41,232 nt of DNA from Streptomyces milbemycinicus (GTDB lineage Bacteria > Actinomycetota > Actinomycetes > Streptomycetales > Streptomycetaceae). The notes below the pieces were generated by a model. It saw only the letters and a program-made list of their open reading frames with translations. It ran no database searches and had not been told where the DNA came from. Numbering within the stretch: position 1 is the stretch's first letter; each line of letters begins with the position of its first letter. The DNA is taken from positions 1-41,232 of the forward strand of contig NZ_MUNE01000249.1 in NCBI RefSeq assembly GCF_002154605.1, in the 5' to 3' direction. Shown piece after piece: positions 1 through 7,968 of the stretch. The position numbers and the translations under genes are program-made.

Positions 1-1349
1 AGGCGGCCGCGGCCGCCTTCCCCGCCTGGCGTGACACCTCGCTGGCCAAGCGCACCGCGATCATGTTCCGGTTCCGTGAACTGCTCAACGAGCGCAAGGG
101 CGAGCTCGCCGAGATCATCACCGGTGAGCACGGCAAGGTCCTGTCCGACGCGCTGGGCGAGGTCACCCGCGGCCAGGAGGTCGTGGAGTTCGCCTGCGGC
201 ATTCCGCATCTGCTCAAGGGCGGGTTCAGCGAGAACGCCTCGACCGGGGTGGACGTGACCTCGATCCGGCAGCCGCTCGGAGTGGTCGGCATCATCTCGC
301 CGTTCAACTTCCCCGCCATGGTGCCCATGTGGTTCTTCCCCGTAGCCATCGCGGCCGGCAACACCGTGGTGCTCAAGCCGAGCGAGAAGGATCCCTCGGC
401 CGCCCTGTGGCTGGCCGAGCTGTGGGCCGAGGCCGGACTGCCTGCCGGGGTGTTCAACGTACTGCAGGGTGACAAGGTCGCGGTCGACGAACTGCTGTCC
501 CACCGGGCCGTCAAGGCCATCAGCTTTGTGGGCTCCACGCCGGTCGCCCAGTACGTGTACGCCGCGGGAACCGCCGAGGGGAAGCGGGTCCAGGCGCTGG
601 GCGGGGCGAAGAACCACGCCGTCGTGCTGCCCGACGCCGACCTGGACCTCGCCGCCGACGCCATGGTCAACGCCGGATTCGGGTCGGCCGGGGAGCGCTG
701 CATGGCGATCTCCGCGGTCGTGGCGGTCGGGGCCATCGCCGACGAACTGGTCGCGAAGATCGCCGAGCGCGCCCGTCTCGTCAGGACCGGCGACGGCACC
801 CGGGACTGTGACATGGGGCCGCTGGTGACGGCCGCGCACCGCGACCGGGTCGCCTCCTACATCGACGGGGCCGAGCGGGAGGGCGCGGCCATCGTCGTGG
901 ACGGACGGCAGGTCGTGGCCGACGGCGGCCGGGACGGTTTCTGGCTCGGCCCCACCGTGGTCGATCGCGTCACCACCACCATGAGCTGCTACACCGACGA
1001 GATCTTCGGACCGGTCCTGTCCGTCCTGCGGGTCGACTCCTACGACGAGGCCCTGGAGCTGATCAACGCCAACCCGTACGGCAACGGCACGGCGATCTTC
1101 ACCAATGACGGCGGGGCCGCGCGCCGCTTCCACAACGAGGTCGAGGTCGGCATGGTCGGCATCAACGTGCCGATTCCCGTGCCGATGGCCTACTACAGCT
1201 TCGGTGGCTGGAAGAGCTCCCTGTTCGGGGACACCCATGCGCACGGTACCGAGGGCGTGCACTTCTTCACCCGCGGCAAGGTCGTCACCACCCGCTGGCG
1301 CGGCCCCAGCCAGGGCGGCCTCAACCTCGGCTTCCCGCAGACCGTCTGA
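1..1349 (+). CDS. mmsA: Methylmalonate/malonate semialdehyde dehydrogenase (CoA-acylating), 5' partial
   Basis: This NAD- and CoA-dependent aldehyde dehydrogenase converts malonate semialdehyde or methylmalonate semialdehyde to acetyl-CoA or propionyl-CoA. The reading frame is open from base 3 to the TGA at 1347-1349, and the residues before the internal ATG at 63 (AAFPAWRDTS) match the usual family N-terminus, so the true start lies left of the window. The catalytic cysteine is in GSAGERCMAIS (TGC at 699-701). The position of the general-base glutamate of ordinary aldehyde dehydrogenases is replaced by the LGGAKNHAVV motif, which is characteristic of the MmsA family. The conserved EIFGPVLSV and YSFGGWKSS motifs follow. 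An omega-aminotransferase begins 34 bp downstream on the same strand, which points to beta-alanine or beta-aminoisobutyrate degradation; valine catabolism is the alternative. Confidence 0.93.
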   Translation, partial: AAAAAFPAWRDTSLAKRTAIMFRFRELLNERKGELAEIITGEHGKVLSDALGEVTRGQEVVEFACGIPHLLKGGFSENASTGVDVTSIRQPLGVVGIISPFNFPAMVPMWFFPVAIAAGNTVVLKPSEKDPSAALWLAELWAEAGLPAGVFNVLQGDKVAVDELLSHRAVKAISFVGSTPVAQYVYAAGTAEGKRVQALGGAKNHAVVLPDADLDLAADAMVNAGFGSAGERCMAISAVVAVGAIADELVAKIAERARLVRTGDGTRDCDMGPLVTAAHRDRVASYIDGAEREGAAIVVDGRQVVADGGRDGFWLGPTVVDRVTTTMSCYTDEIFGPVLSVLRVDSYDEALELINANPYGNGTAIFTNDGGAARRFHNEVEVGMVGINVPIPVPMAYYSFGGWKSSLFGDTHAHGTEGVHFFTRGKVVTTRWRGPSQGGLNLGFPQTV

Positions 1350-1383
1350 GACCGCCTGAGACCGCCTGAAGGAGACGCACGTC

Positions 1384-2748
1384 ATGACTCTCGTCCACCC
1401 CGAACTCAACCCGCAGGCTATCGCCCGGACCTACGAACTCGACCGCCGCCATGTCTTCCACTCCTGGTCCGCCCAGGCCGAAATCACGCCCATGGTCATC
1501 ACCCGCGCCGAGGGTTCCTACATCTGGGACGGCGAAGGCAACCGGCTGCTCGACTTCTCCTCCCAGCTGGTGAACACCAACATCGGCCACCAGCACCCCT
1601 ACGTCGTGGAAGCGATCGCCGACCAGGCCCGCACCCTGGCCACGGTGGCCCCGCAGCACGCCAACGACCAGCGCTCCGAGGCGGCCCGCCTGATCTGCGA
1701 ACGCGCCCCCGGCGAGCTGAACCGGGTGTTCTTCACCAATGGCGGTGCCGACGCCAACGAACACGCCGTGCGCATGGCCCGGCTGACCACCGGCCGGCCC
1801 AAGGTACTGAGCCGCTACCGCTCGTACCACGGCGGAACGCAGACCGCGATCAACCTGACCGGGGACCCGCGCCGCTGGCCCAACGACGAAGGGACCTCGG
1901 GTGTGGTCCACTTCTTCGGCCCGTACCTCTACCGGAGCCACTTCGACGCGACGACCGAAGAGGAGGAGTGCCGGCGGGCACTCGCACACCTCGAGCAGGT
2001 CATCGAACTCGAGGGGCCGCAGACCATCGCCGCGATCCTGCTGGAGGCCATCCCCGGCACGGCCGGCATCATGCCGCCCCCGCCCGGCTATCTCGCAGGC
2101 GTAAGGGCGCTGTGCGACCAGTACGGCATCGTGTTCATCGTCGACGAGGTGATGACCGGCTTCGGCCGCACCGGCGCGTGGTTCGTCTGCGACGACGAAG
2201 GCGTGGTCCCCGACCTGCTGACCTTCGCCAAGGGCGTCAACTCTGGGTACGTCCCGCTGGGCGGTGTCGTCATCTCGGACCGGATCGCCGAGCACTTCGC
2301 ACACCGTCCCTACCCCGGCGGGCTCACCTACTCCGGGCACCCGCTGGCGTGTGCGGCGGCCGTTGCCGCGATCACCGTCATGGAACGCGACGGCATCATC
2401 GACAACGCCCGCCGCATCGGCACCGACGTGTTCGGCCCCGAACTCGTCCGGCTCGCCGCACAGCACCCCAGCGTCGGCGAAGTCCGCGGACGGGGCGTCT
2501 TCTGGGCCATCGAGCTCGTCACCGACCGGCACACCCGCCGGCCTGTCGCGCCGACCGGGGGCAGCAGCCCGGTGATGGCCGAGGCCGTCCGCGCCTCGAA
2601 GGAGCTCGGACTGCTGCCGTTCACCAACTCGGGCCGCATCCACCTCGTACCGCCGTGCACCATCACCGAATCCGAGGCCCGCGAGGGGCTGCACATCATC
2701 GACCAGGTCCTGAGCCGGGTCGACACGCTGTGCGGTGCGTCGTCATGA
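1384..2748 (+). CDS. Class III PLP-dependent omega-aminotransferase
   Basis: The 454-residue product is a fold-type I, class III aminotransferase, probably acting on an omega-amino acid such as beta-alanine with pyruvate or 2-oxoglutarate as acceptor. Visible motifs are the substrate-side FFTNGGADANEHAVRMAR, the cofactor-site FIVDEVMTGFGRTG and the Schiff-base lysine in TFAKGVNSGYVPLGG (Lys283). The start at 1384 follows a good AAGGAG ribosome site. It lies 34 bp after mmsA, so the two are likely cotranscribed: the aminotransferase would make the semialdehyde that MmsA oxidises. The stop overlaps the convergent ACT-domain gene by 6 bp. The exact substrate is inferred from context. Taurine, GABA or beta-aminoisobutyrate remain possible. 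Confidence 0.88.
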   Translation: MTLVHPELNPQAIARTYELDRRHVFHSWSAQAEITPMVITRAEGSYIWDGEGNRLLDFSSQLVNTNIGHQHPYVVEAIADQARTLATVAPQHANDQRSEAARLICERAPGELNRVFFTNGGADANEHAVRMARLTTGRPKVLSRYRSYHGGTQTAINLTGDPRRWPNDEGTSGVVHFFGPYLYRSHFDATTEEEECRRALAHLEQVIELEGPQTIAAILLEAIPGTAGIMPPPPGYLAGVRALCDQYGIVFIVDEVMTGFGRTGAWFVCDDEGVVPDLLTFAKGVNSGYVPLGGVVISDRIAEHFAHRPYPGGLTYSGHPLACAAAVAAITVMERDGIIDNARRIGTDVFGPELVRLAAQHPSVGEVRGRGVFWAIELVTDRHTRRPVAPTGGSSPVMAEAVRASKELGLLPFTNSGRIHLVPPCTITESEAREGLHIIDQVLSRVDTLCGASS

Positions 2749-3036
2749 CACCGTGACGACCTCGGGTGCCCGGTTCAGGAACTTGACGAGCTGCTGCAAC
2801 TTGATCTCGTCTGCCGTGTCCACCTCGATGGTGATCCTCCGCAGCCCGTCGACGGGCGCGGCGACATCCATGGTGATCAGGTCGAACTGGCGGTGTGCCA
2901 GGATCGATGCGACCCGGGCGACCGCCAGGGGCATGGCGACGACCTCGAGTTGCAGCACGGCACCACCGGGGTGCGGGCTTGGTTTCACGGCTTCGGAGGG
3001 GGCAGCACGGGTTGCTGACTGTGTCGCGGCTGACAT
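2743..3036 (-). CDS. Small ACT-domain protein, acetolactate synthase small-subunit-like
   Basis: The 97-residue product is mostly one ACT-type fold, from about residue 25 to the end. The pattern VLQLEVVAMPLAVARVASIL, then a beta strand, then RRITIEVDTADEIKLQQLVK resembles the first ACT domain of IlvN/IlvH, the regulatory subunit of acetolactate synthase. It is far shorter than a full IlvN (about 160-170 residues) and lacks its C-terminal domain. ACT domains usually bind amino acids, so a free-standing ligand-sensing role is plausible but not shown. The chosen ATG at 3036 removes an overlap with the divergent Lrp gene and has only a weak GGTG ribosome site. It is convergent with the aminotransferase and shares a 132-bp divergent region with the Lrp regulator. 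Confidence 0.62.
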   Translation of the reverse strand: MSAATQSATRAAPSEAVKPSPHPGGAVLQLEVVAMPLAVARVASILAHRQFDLITMDVAAPVDGLRRITIEVDTADEIKLQQLVKFLNRAPEVVTVS

Positions 3037-3132
3037 GAGGGACACCGTGGCAAGAGCGCGATGACGTCCACAACGAAAGTGCGCACAGCGATGCGAAGCA
3101 CGCTCCCGTCGAGCAGTCCGGCCGGGGCGAAA

Positions 3133-3162
3133 GTGAGCGTCGCGGTAAGTGCTGCTTACACT
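3133..3162 (+). promoter_or_regulatory. Promoter for a leaderless lrp transcript with overlapping inverted repeat
   Basis: A -10 box TACACT (3157-3162) lies seven bases before the ATG at 3169, so the first base of the start codon is the expected transcription start. No ribosome site is visible before this ATG, which fits a leaderless message. A poor -35 candidate, GTGAGC (3133-3138), lies 18 bp upstream. The inverted repeat GTAAG-TGCTG-CTTAC (3145-3159) overlaps the -10 box and is a likely autoregulatory Lrp operator. Confidence 0.55.
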
Positions 3163-3168
3163 TGTGGC

Positions 3169-3630
3169 ATGTCGGCACCCGTACATCTCGACTCGGTCGA
3201 TCTGCAGATCCTGGAGTTGCTGCGAGCCGACGGGCGGCGCACCGTGCGCGATATCGCACGTCTGGTGAAGCTCTCGCCGGCGCCGGTCCGCCGGCGCATC
3301 ACACGCCTCGAGGAGTCGGGGGTCATCACCGGTTACACGATCACCACGGATCAGGCCAGGCTCGGTCAGGGCCTTCAGGCGGTCACCGAGCTGCGTTTCA
3401 CGGGCGACACGGACATCCATGACATCGTGGAGTTCGCGTCGACCCTGCCGGAGGTCGACGAGGTGCTGACGCTCACCGGCGATGTGGACGCACTGGTCAG
3501 GTTGCATGTCGACAACGTCGATGAGCTGCAGAAAGTGGTCAATCGTCTGCGTCGTAAGGGGGTCGGTGTGCTGCAGACGAAGACACTGATCGTCATCGCC
3601 TCCTGGCAGCGTGGAGCTCCCGTGCCCTGA
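3169..3630 (+). CDS. Lrp/AsnC family transcriptional regulator
   Basis: The 153-residue product has an N-terminal AsnC-type helix-turn-helix (LDSVDLQILELLRADGRRT, then LSPAPVRRRITRLEESGVI) followed by a RAM/ligand-sensing domain from about residue 65. This is the usual length for the family. The frame is open further upstream to 3061, but the internal ATG at 3169 matches the normal family start and sits exactly where transcription from the TACACT box should begin. Lrp-type proteins bind amino acids and control transport or catabolism. Candidate targets here are the ACT gene it diverges from and the adjacent aminotransferase-mmsA pair, but no operator was found upstream of the latter inside the window. 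Its ligand is unknown. Confidence 0.9.
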   Translation: MSAPVHLDSVDLQILELLRADGRRTVRDIARLVKLSPAPVRRRITRLEESGVITGYTITTDQARLGQGLQAVTELRFTGDTDIHDIVEFASTLPEVDEVLTLTGDVDALVRLHVDNVDELQKVVNRLRRKGVGVLQTKTLIVIASWQRGAPVP

Positions 3631-3699
3631 GACCGCCCGGACTCAGCGGTGTATGTGTGATCAGTCGGGCCAGGAGCGGCAGCCGCGGTCGGAGGAGCG

Positions 3700-4692
3700 A
3701 TGTCAGGTGCGTGTTGCGCCCCCGCCTCAGGGGGCGCCTCAGAGGGCGACCGGGAGATCCCCGAGCCCTCCGCCGTTCGGCTCCGGGCCTCGGAGCGGGA
3801 GCGGGCGCAGGGGCTGCGCGCCATGCTGCACATCCCTGGAGGAACGTTTTCGATGGGGGGCGATGACGCCGACGCGTTTCCCGAGGACGGTGAGGGCCCG
3901 GTCCGGGCGGTGCGGCTGTCGCCGTTCCTCATCGACGCCACGGCTGTCACCAACAGGCAGTTCGCGGCGTTCGTGCGTGCCAGCGGCTATCGGACCGATG
4001 CCGAGCGCTACGGCTGGTCCTACGTGTTCTACGCGCTCGTCCACCCCGGGGCCCGGCACCTGGTGCGCGACACGGTGGCGCAGGCGCCCTGGTGGCTCGC
4101 GGTGGAGGGGGCGTGCTGGCAGGCCCCGTACGGGCCGGGGTCGTCATGGACCGAGCTGTCGAACCACCCCGTCGTCCATGTCTCCTGGCGCGACGCGTCC
4201 GCCTACGCCGCCTGGGCGGGCAAGCGCCTGCCCACCGAGGCGGAGTGGGAGAGGGCGGCGCGTGGCGGTCTGGAGCGCTCCCGCTTCCCCTGGGGGGACG
4301 AACTGCTGCCCCGCGGGCAGCACCGCTGCAATATCTGGCAGGGGCGGTTTCCACAGGTCAACACGGGTGAGGACGGATATCTGGGCACCGCGCCGGTCAA
4401 GACCTTCCGGCCCAACAACTTCGGCCTCTACAACACCTCGGGCAATGTGTGGGAATGGTGCTCCGACTGGTGGAGCACCACATGGCACGCGGCCGACCGT
4501 CCGGAGACCCGCCAGGACCCGGCCGGGCCTCCCGCCGGGGAGGCGAAGGTGATCCGCGGCGGCTCCTATCTGTGCCATGCGTCGTACTGCAACCGCTACC
4601 GCGTCGCCGCGCGCACCTCCAACACACCGGACAGCAGCACCGGACACATGGGGTTCCGTTGCGCGGCCGACCTGCCCCGGACGGTTCGGTAG
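3700..4692 (+). CDS. Formylglycine-generating enzyme (sulfatase-modifying factor)
   Basis: The 330-residue enzyme oxidises the cysteine of a CxPxR motif in sulfatases to formylglycine, using copper and oxygen. The FGE-sulfatase fold runs from about residue 42, with MLHIPGGTFSMGG, VTNRQFAAFV, PVVHVSWRDASAYAAWAGKR, LPTEAEWERAARGG and NVWEWCSDWW. The two copper-binding/catalytic cysteines are present as SYLCHASYC (Cys292 and Cys297), with the same spacing as in known Streptomyces FGEs, followed by RYRVAARTSNTPDSS and GHMGFRC. The cysteine-rich N-terminus (SGACCAPASGG) is common in actinobacterial members. ATG 3700 is preceded by GGAGGAG. The arylsulfatase immediately downstream carries the substrate motif, so this is very likely its activating partner. 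Confidence 0.94.
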   Translation: MSGACCAPASGGASEGDREIPEPSAVRLRASERERAQGLRAMLHIPGGTFSMGGDDADAFPEDGEGPVRAVRLSPFLIDATAVTNRQFAAFVRASGYRTDAERYGWSYVFYALVHPGARHLVRDTVAQAPWWLAVEGACWQAPYGPGSSWTELSNHPVVHVSWRDASAYAAWAGKRLPTEAEWERAARGGLERSRFPWGDELLPRGQHRCNIWQGRFPQVNTGEDGYLGTAPVKTFRPNNFGLYNTSGNVWEWCSDWWSTTWHAADRPETRQDPAGPPAGEAKVIRGGSYLCHASYCNRYRVAARTSNTPDSSTGHMGFRCAADLPRTVR

Positions 4693-4732
4693 ACGAACCG
4701 CCGCCCCAGCGGGCCGGCTGGGCCGGCGATGG

Positions 4733-4761
4733 TTGACACCACAACAGGAGCGGGCGAAACT
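4733..4761 (+). promoter_or_regulatory. Candidate promoter of the arylsulfatase gene
   Basis: A perfect -35 hexamer TTGACA (4733-4738) is followed after 17 bp by a weak -10, GAAACT (4756-4761). Transcription would begin near 4768, just upstream of the operator at 4775-4789. The same arrangement is repeated at the dehydrogenase-ABC operon. Confidence 0.5.
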
Positions 4762-4774
4762 TACTGCCCAGACT

Positions 4775-4789
4775 ACTGGTAAGACCAGT
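4775..4789 (+). promoter_or_regulatory. FadR/GntR-type operator upstream of arylsulfatase
   Basis: The perfect inverted repeat ACTGGT-AAG-ACCAGT contains TGGTAAGACCA, which fits the FadR-subfamily GntR consensus TNGTNNNACNA. It lies about 42 bp downstream of the first base of the TTGACA box and 37 bp before the start codon, so a bound repressor would block initiation or elongation. The likely ligand is the GntR protein encoded at 17434-18201. A sister site lies at 15841-15855. Confidence 0.7.
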
Positions 4790-4825
4790 TAACCTGAGCC
4801 TTCCTTGGTCAAAGGAGCTTCCTGG

Positions 4826-7093
4826 ATGACCAACGCCTCTCCGTATCCGCCGTCCGAGAGCGGCACTTTCCAAGGCAAGATCGGCACCACCTACGAGGAG
4901 TCGACTCCTTGGTGGCCGGATCCGCAGACGCTCCCCGAGGACACGCCCAATGTCGTGGTCATCGTGCTCGACGATGTCGGCTTCTCCGACCTGGGCTGTT
5001 TCGGCTCGGACATCGACACCCCGGCCATGGACGCCCTCGCCACCGACGGCCTTCGCTACGCGAACTTCCACACCACCACGCTGTGTTCGCCCACCCGTGC
5101 CTCCCTGCTGACCGGCCGCAACCACCACTCCGTCGGCATGCGCATGCTGTCCAACTTCGACACCGGCTTCCCCAGCGGTCGCGGACGGATCACCAAGGCC
5201 GCCGCGACCCTGCCCGAGGTGCTGCGCGACAGCGGCTTCAACACCATGGCCGTGGGCAAGTGGCATCTGGCGCCGATGGAGCAGACCACCGCCTCCGGGC
5301 CGTACACCCAGTGGCCGCTGTCCCGCGGGTTCGAGCGCTACTACGGCTTTCTCGAAGCCGAGACGGACAGCTTCTATCCGGAGCTGTTCTACGACAACCA
5401 CGCCGTGGACCCGCCCAAGAGCCCGGAAGAGGGCTATCACCTCAGCGAGGACCTGGCCGACCGGGCCATCCAGTTCATTACGGACCAGACGTCGGTCACT
5501 CCTGAGAAGCCCTTCTTCATGTATCTGGCGTTCGGCGCGGCACACGCCCCGCACCAGGCTCCCCAGGAGTACCTGGAGAAGTACCGGGGCCGGTTCGACC
5601 ACGGCTGGGACGCCGAGCGCGCCACCCGCCACACCCGCCAGATCGAACGGGGCATCCTGCCGCCCGGCACCGAACTTGCGCCGCGCAACCCAGGGGTCGT
5701 TCCCTTCGACGAGCTGTCGGACGACGAGAAGAAGCTGTCCGTACGCCTCCAGGAGGCCTACGCGGCGATGCTCGACCACACCGACCACCAGATCGGCCGG
5801 CTCATGGAGTTCCTGGAGCGGATAGGCCGGCTGGAGAACACCATCACCATCCTGCTGTCGGACAACGGGGCCAGTCAGGAAGGCGGGCAGAAGGGTTCGC
5901 TCAACCCCACCGCGTTCCAGAACGGCATCGCCGAGGACCTGGAGGAGATGGTCGCGCGGATCGATGACATCGGCACCGCCCGCGCCCATGCCAACTACCC
6001 GTGGGGCTGGGCACAGGCGGGAAACACCCCGTTCAAGCGCTACAAGCAGAACACCCACGAAGGCGGCGTCCGCTGCCCGCTCATTGTGCAGTGGCCGCGG
6101 GGTCTGCCGCGCACCGGCGAGATCAGGCAGCAGTTCCACCATGTCACGGACATCGTCCCGACCCTTTTCGAACTGCTGGGTGTGCAGTCCCCCTCGGTCT
6201 ACAACGGCATTCCGCAACTGCCGGTCCACGGTGTGAGCATGGCCTACACCTTCGGCTCACCGACCGCGCCGACACGCAAAGAAGCCCAGTACTTCGAGAT
6301 GTTCGGACACCGCGCGATCTGGCACGACGGCTGGAAGGCCGTCTCCTTCCACCAGCGCGGTACGTCGTTCGACACGGACCAGTGGGAGCTCTACCACCAC
6401 GACACCGACTTCTCGGAGTGCGACGACCTGGCGCAGAAGCGGCCCGAGCAGCTGCAGAAGATGATTTCCCGCTTCTGGGTGGAGGCGGGAAAGTACGATG
6501 TGCTGCCCTTGGACGACCAAGGCTTCGCCTACCGGGCGAAGATTCCGCGCCCCGGCTCCCCGCGGATGCGCACCATCTTCACCTACTACCCCGGTATGGC
6601 CCATCTGCCCATCGCCGCGGTCCCACCGGTGATGAACCGCGGACACCGCATCACCGCGTTCGTCGACCGGGCCGCCGCGTCGGACGAGGGTGTCCTGGTG
6701 TCCCTGGGCAACATCAGCAGCGGATACGTCCTGTACGTCAAGGACAACCGGCTGATCTACGAGTACAACTTCCTCGGCACCCGGTACACGGTGACCTCCG
6801 CGGAAGAACTCCCGCTCGGCCCGGCGGAGCTGACCTTCGAATTCGTCAAGACCGGTGATATGCGGGGCACCGGACACCTGTATGTATCGGGAAGGACGGT
6901 CGGCTCCGAGCCCATTCCGCGAGTCCTCCCGCACTTCCTGGGCTGGCAGGGCCTCGACATCGGCCGGGACACCCTGTCGCCCTCCTCGACCGGCTACGAC
7001 GGCGAATTCGCGTACACCGGAGCGTTCGAGAAGGTTGTGTTCACGGTCGCGCCGGACGAAGAGGACACGGAGCCCTTCGAGCGGATCGACTGA
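4826..7093 (+). CDS. Type I (formylglycine) arylsulfatase
   Basis: The 755-residue product hydrolyses sulfate esters. The metal-binding aspartates lie in VVIVLDDVGFSDLG (Asp49, Asp50), and the maturation motif is CSPTRASLLTGR with Cys87 the residue converted to formylglycine. The conserved GKWHLAP and LLSDNGAS motifs follow. The length fits the long arylsulfatases of actinobacteria, which carry an extra C-terminal beta-rich domain, here from about residue 590. No clear Sec or Tat signal is present, so it may act in the cytoplasm on imported substrate. The start at ATG 4826 has an AAAGGAG site eight bases upstream. The FGE lies 133 bp upstream, and the gene has its own promoter and GntR-type operator. 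A strong bidirectional terminator follows. The natural substrate is unknown. Confidence 0.93.
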   Translation: MTNASPYPPSESGTFQGKIGTTYEESTPWWPDPQTLPEDTPNVVVIVLDDVGFSDLGCFGSDIDTPAMDALATDGLRYANFHTTTLCSPTRASLLTGRNHHSVGMRMLSNFDTGFPSGRGRITKAAATLPEVLRDSGFNTMAVGKWHLAPMEQTTASGPYTQWPLSRGFERYYGFLEAETDSFYPELFYDNHAVDPPKSPEEGYHLSEDLADRAIQFITDQTSVTPEKPFFMYLAFGAAHAPHQAPQEYLEKYRGRFDHGWDAERATRHTRQIERGILPPGTELAPRNPGVVPFDELSDDEKKLSVRLQEAYAAMLDHTDHQIGRLMEFLERIGRLENTITILLSDNGASQEGGQKGSLNPTAFQNGIAEDLEEMVARIDDIGTARAHANYPWGWAQAGNTPFKRYKQNTHEGGVRCPLIVQWPRGLPRTGEIRQQFHHVTDIVPTLFELLGVQSPSVYNGIPQLPVHGVSMAYTFGSPTAPTRKEAQYFEMFGHRAIWHDGWKAVSFHQRGTSFDTDQWELYHHDTDFSECDDLAQKRPEQLQKMISRFWVEAGKYDVLPLDDQGFAYRAKIPRPGSPRMRTIFTYYPGMAHLPIAAVPPVMNRGHRITAFVDRAAASDEGVLVSLGNISSGYVLYVKDNRLIYEYNFLGTRYTVTSAEELPLGPAELTFEFVKTGDMRGTGHLYVSGRTVGSEPIPRVLPHFLGWQGLDIGRDTLSPSSTGYDGEFAYTGAFEKVVFTVAPDEEDTEPFERID

Positions 7094-7109
7094 CTCCCGC
7101 CGCCACACG

Positions 7110-7154
7110 ACTGGGAGCGACGCGGAGCCCTTCGGGGCCCGCGTCGCTCCCAGT
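7110..7154. terminator. Bidirectional terminator with UUCG tetraloop
   Basis: A 15-bp perfect stem (7110-7124 with 7140-7154) is extended by one pair, a bulged A and a GCCC-TTCG-GGGC cap. It sits between the converging stops of the arylsulfatase (7093) and the SDR (7166). It can end transcription from both sides and separates the two operons. No U-tract is present, which is usual in high-GC actinomycetes. Confidence 0.88.
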
Positions 7155-7165
7155 TGGTCATCCGG

Positions 7166-7963
7166 TCAGGTGGGCGGTGTGAAGCGTCCGTCGATCGCCG
7201 TCCAGCCTCCGTCCACGAAGAGCTGGCTCCCCGTGACGAAGGACGACGCGTCCGACGCCAGGTAGACCACGGCGCCGGCCAGCTCATCGGGGCGGGACCA
7301 GCGGCCCAGGGCGCTCTTGGTCGCGTACGCCTCCGACCACTCGGGCACGGCCTTGATCTGCGTGGTCAGCGGTGTGTCCACGATGCCCGGGGCGATGGTG
7401 TTCACCCGCACGCCCGACGGGCCCAGTTCGGCCGCCGCGGTCCGCACCAGCTGGACCAGGCCCGCCTTCGTGGCCGCGTACACCCCCTGCCCCGGCTCGA
7501 CGGCCACCGCGCGGATCGAGCTGAAGCCGATGATGCTTCCCCTGCCACGCTCGGCCATGCCACGGCCGAACGCGCGCACCAGGTCGAAGGACGCGCGCAG
7601 ATTGAGCGCCACGACCCGCTCGAACTCCTCCGCCGTGTAATCGAGCAGCCGCTTGCGCACATTCGTCGCAGCGGTGAAGACGAGCACATCGACGGGGCCG
7701 AGCTCCTCGGCAGCGCGCGCCACCGCCTCGCCGTCGAGCACATCCAGGGCGTACGGGACAAGGCCCGGCCCCATCGACGCCGACGCCGTGGCCGCCGTCA
7801 GGTCGCGGTCGGCGCACACCACCGTGGCGCCGTGCGCGGCCAGCGCCAGGGCGCTCTCGCGGCCGATCCCGCTGCCCGCGCCCACCACGACGGCCTTGCG
7901 GCCGTCGAGCCTGAACAGGCGGGAGTACGCGTCCACCGCATCGGTGCGGTCCTCTGCTTGCAT
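7166..7963 (-). CDS. Short-chain dehydrogenase/reductase
   Basis: The 265-residue product is a classical SDR that reduces or oxidises a carbonyl/alcohol with NAD(P). The cofactor motif GAGSGIG starts at residue 28, and the acidic Asp52 in VVCADRD suggests NAD preference. The catalytic residues are Asn121, Ser149, Tyr162 and Lys166 (VYAATKAG). The C-terminus has the usual SSFVTGSQLFVDGGW. The ATG at 7963 lies five bases after the aldehyde dehydrogenase stop and has a GAGG site. It is the last gene of the minus-strand operon that begins with the TtuC-like dehydrogenase. In this setting it probably handles an alcohol or keto intermediate of the imported compound. The substrate cannot be named. 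Confidence 0.9.
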   Translation of the reverse strand: MQAEDRTDAVDAYSRLFRLDGRKAVVVGAGSGIGRESALALAAHGATVVCADRDLTAATASASMGPGLVPYALDVLDGEAVARAAEELGPVDVLVFTAATNVRKRLLDYTAEEFERVVALNLRASFDLVRAFGRGMAERGRGSIIGFSSIRAVAVEPGQGVYAATKAGLVQLVRTAAAELGPSGVRVNTIAPGIVDTPLTTQIKAVPEWSEAYATKSALGRWSRPDELAGAVVYLASDASSFVTGSQLFVDGGWTAIDGRFTPPT

Positions 7964-7968
7964 GGTCC

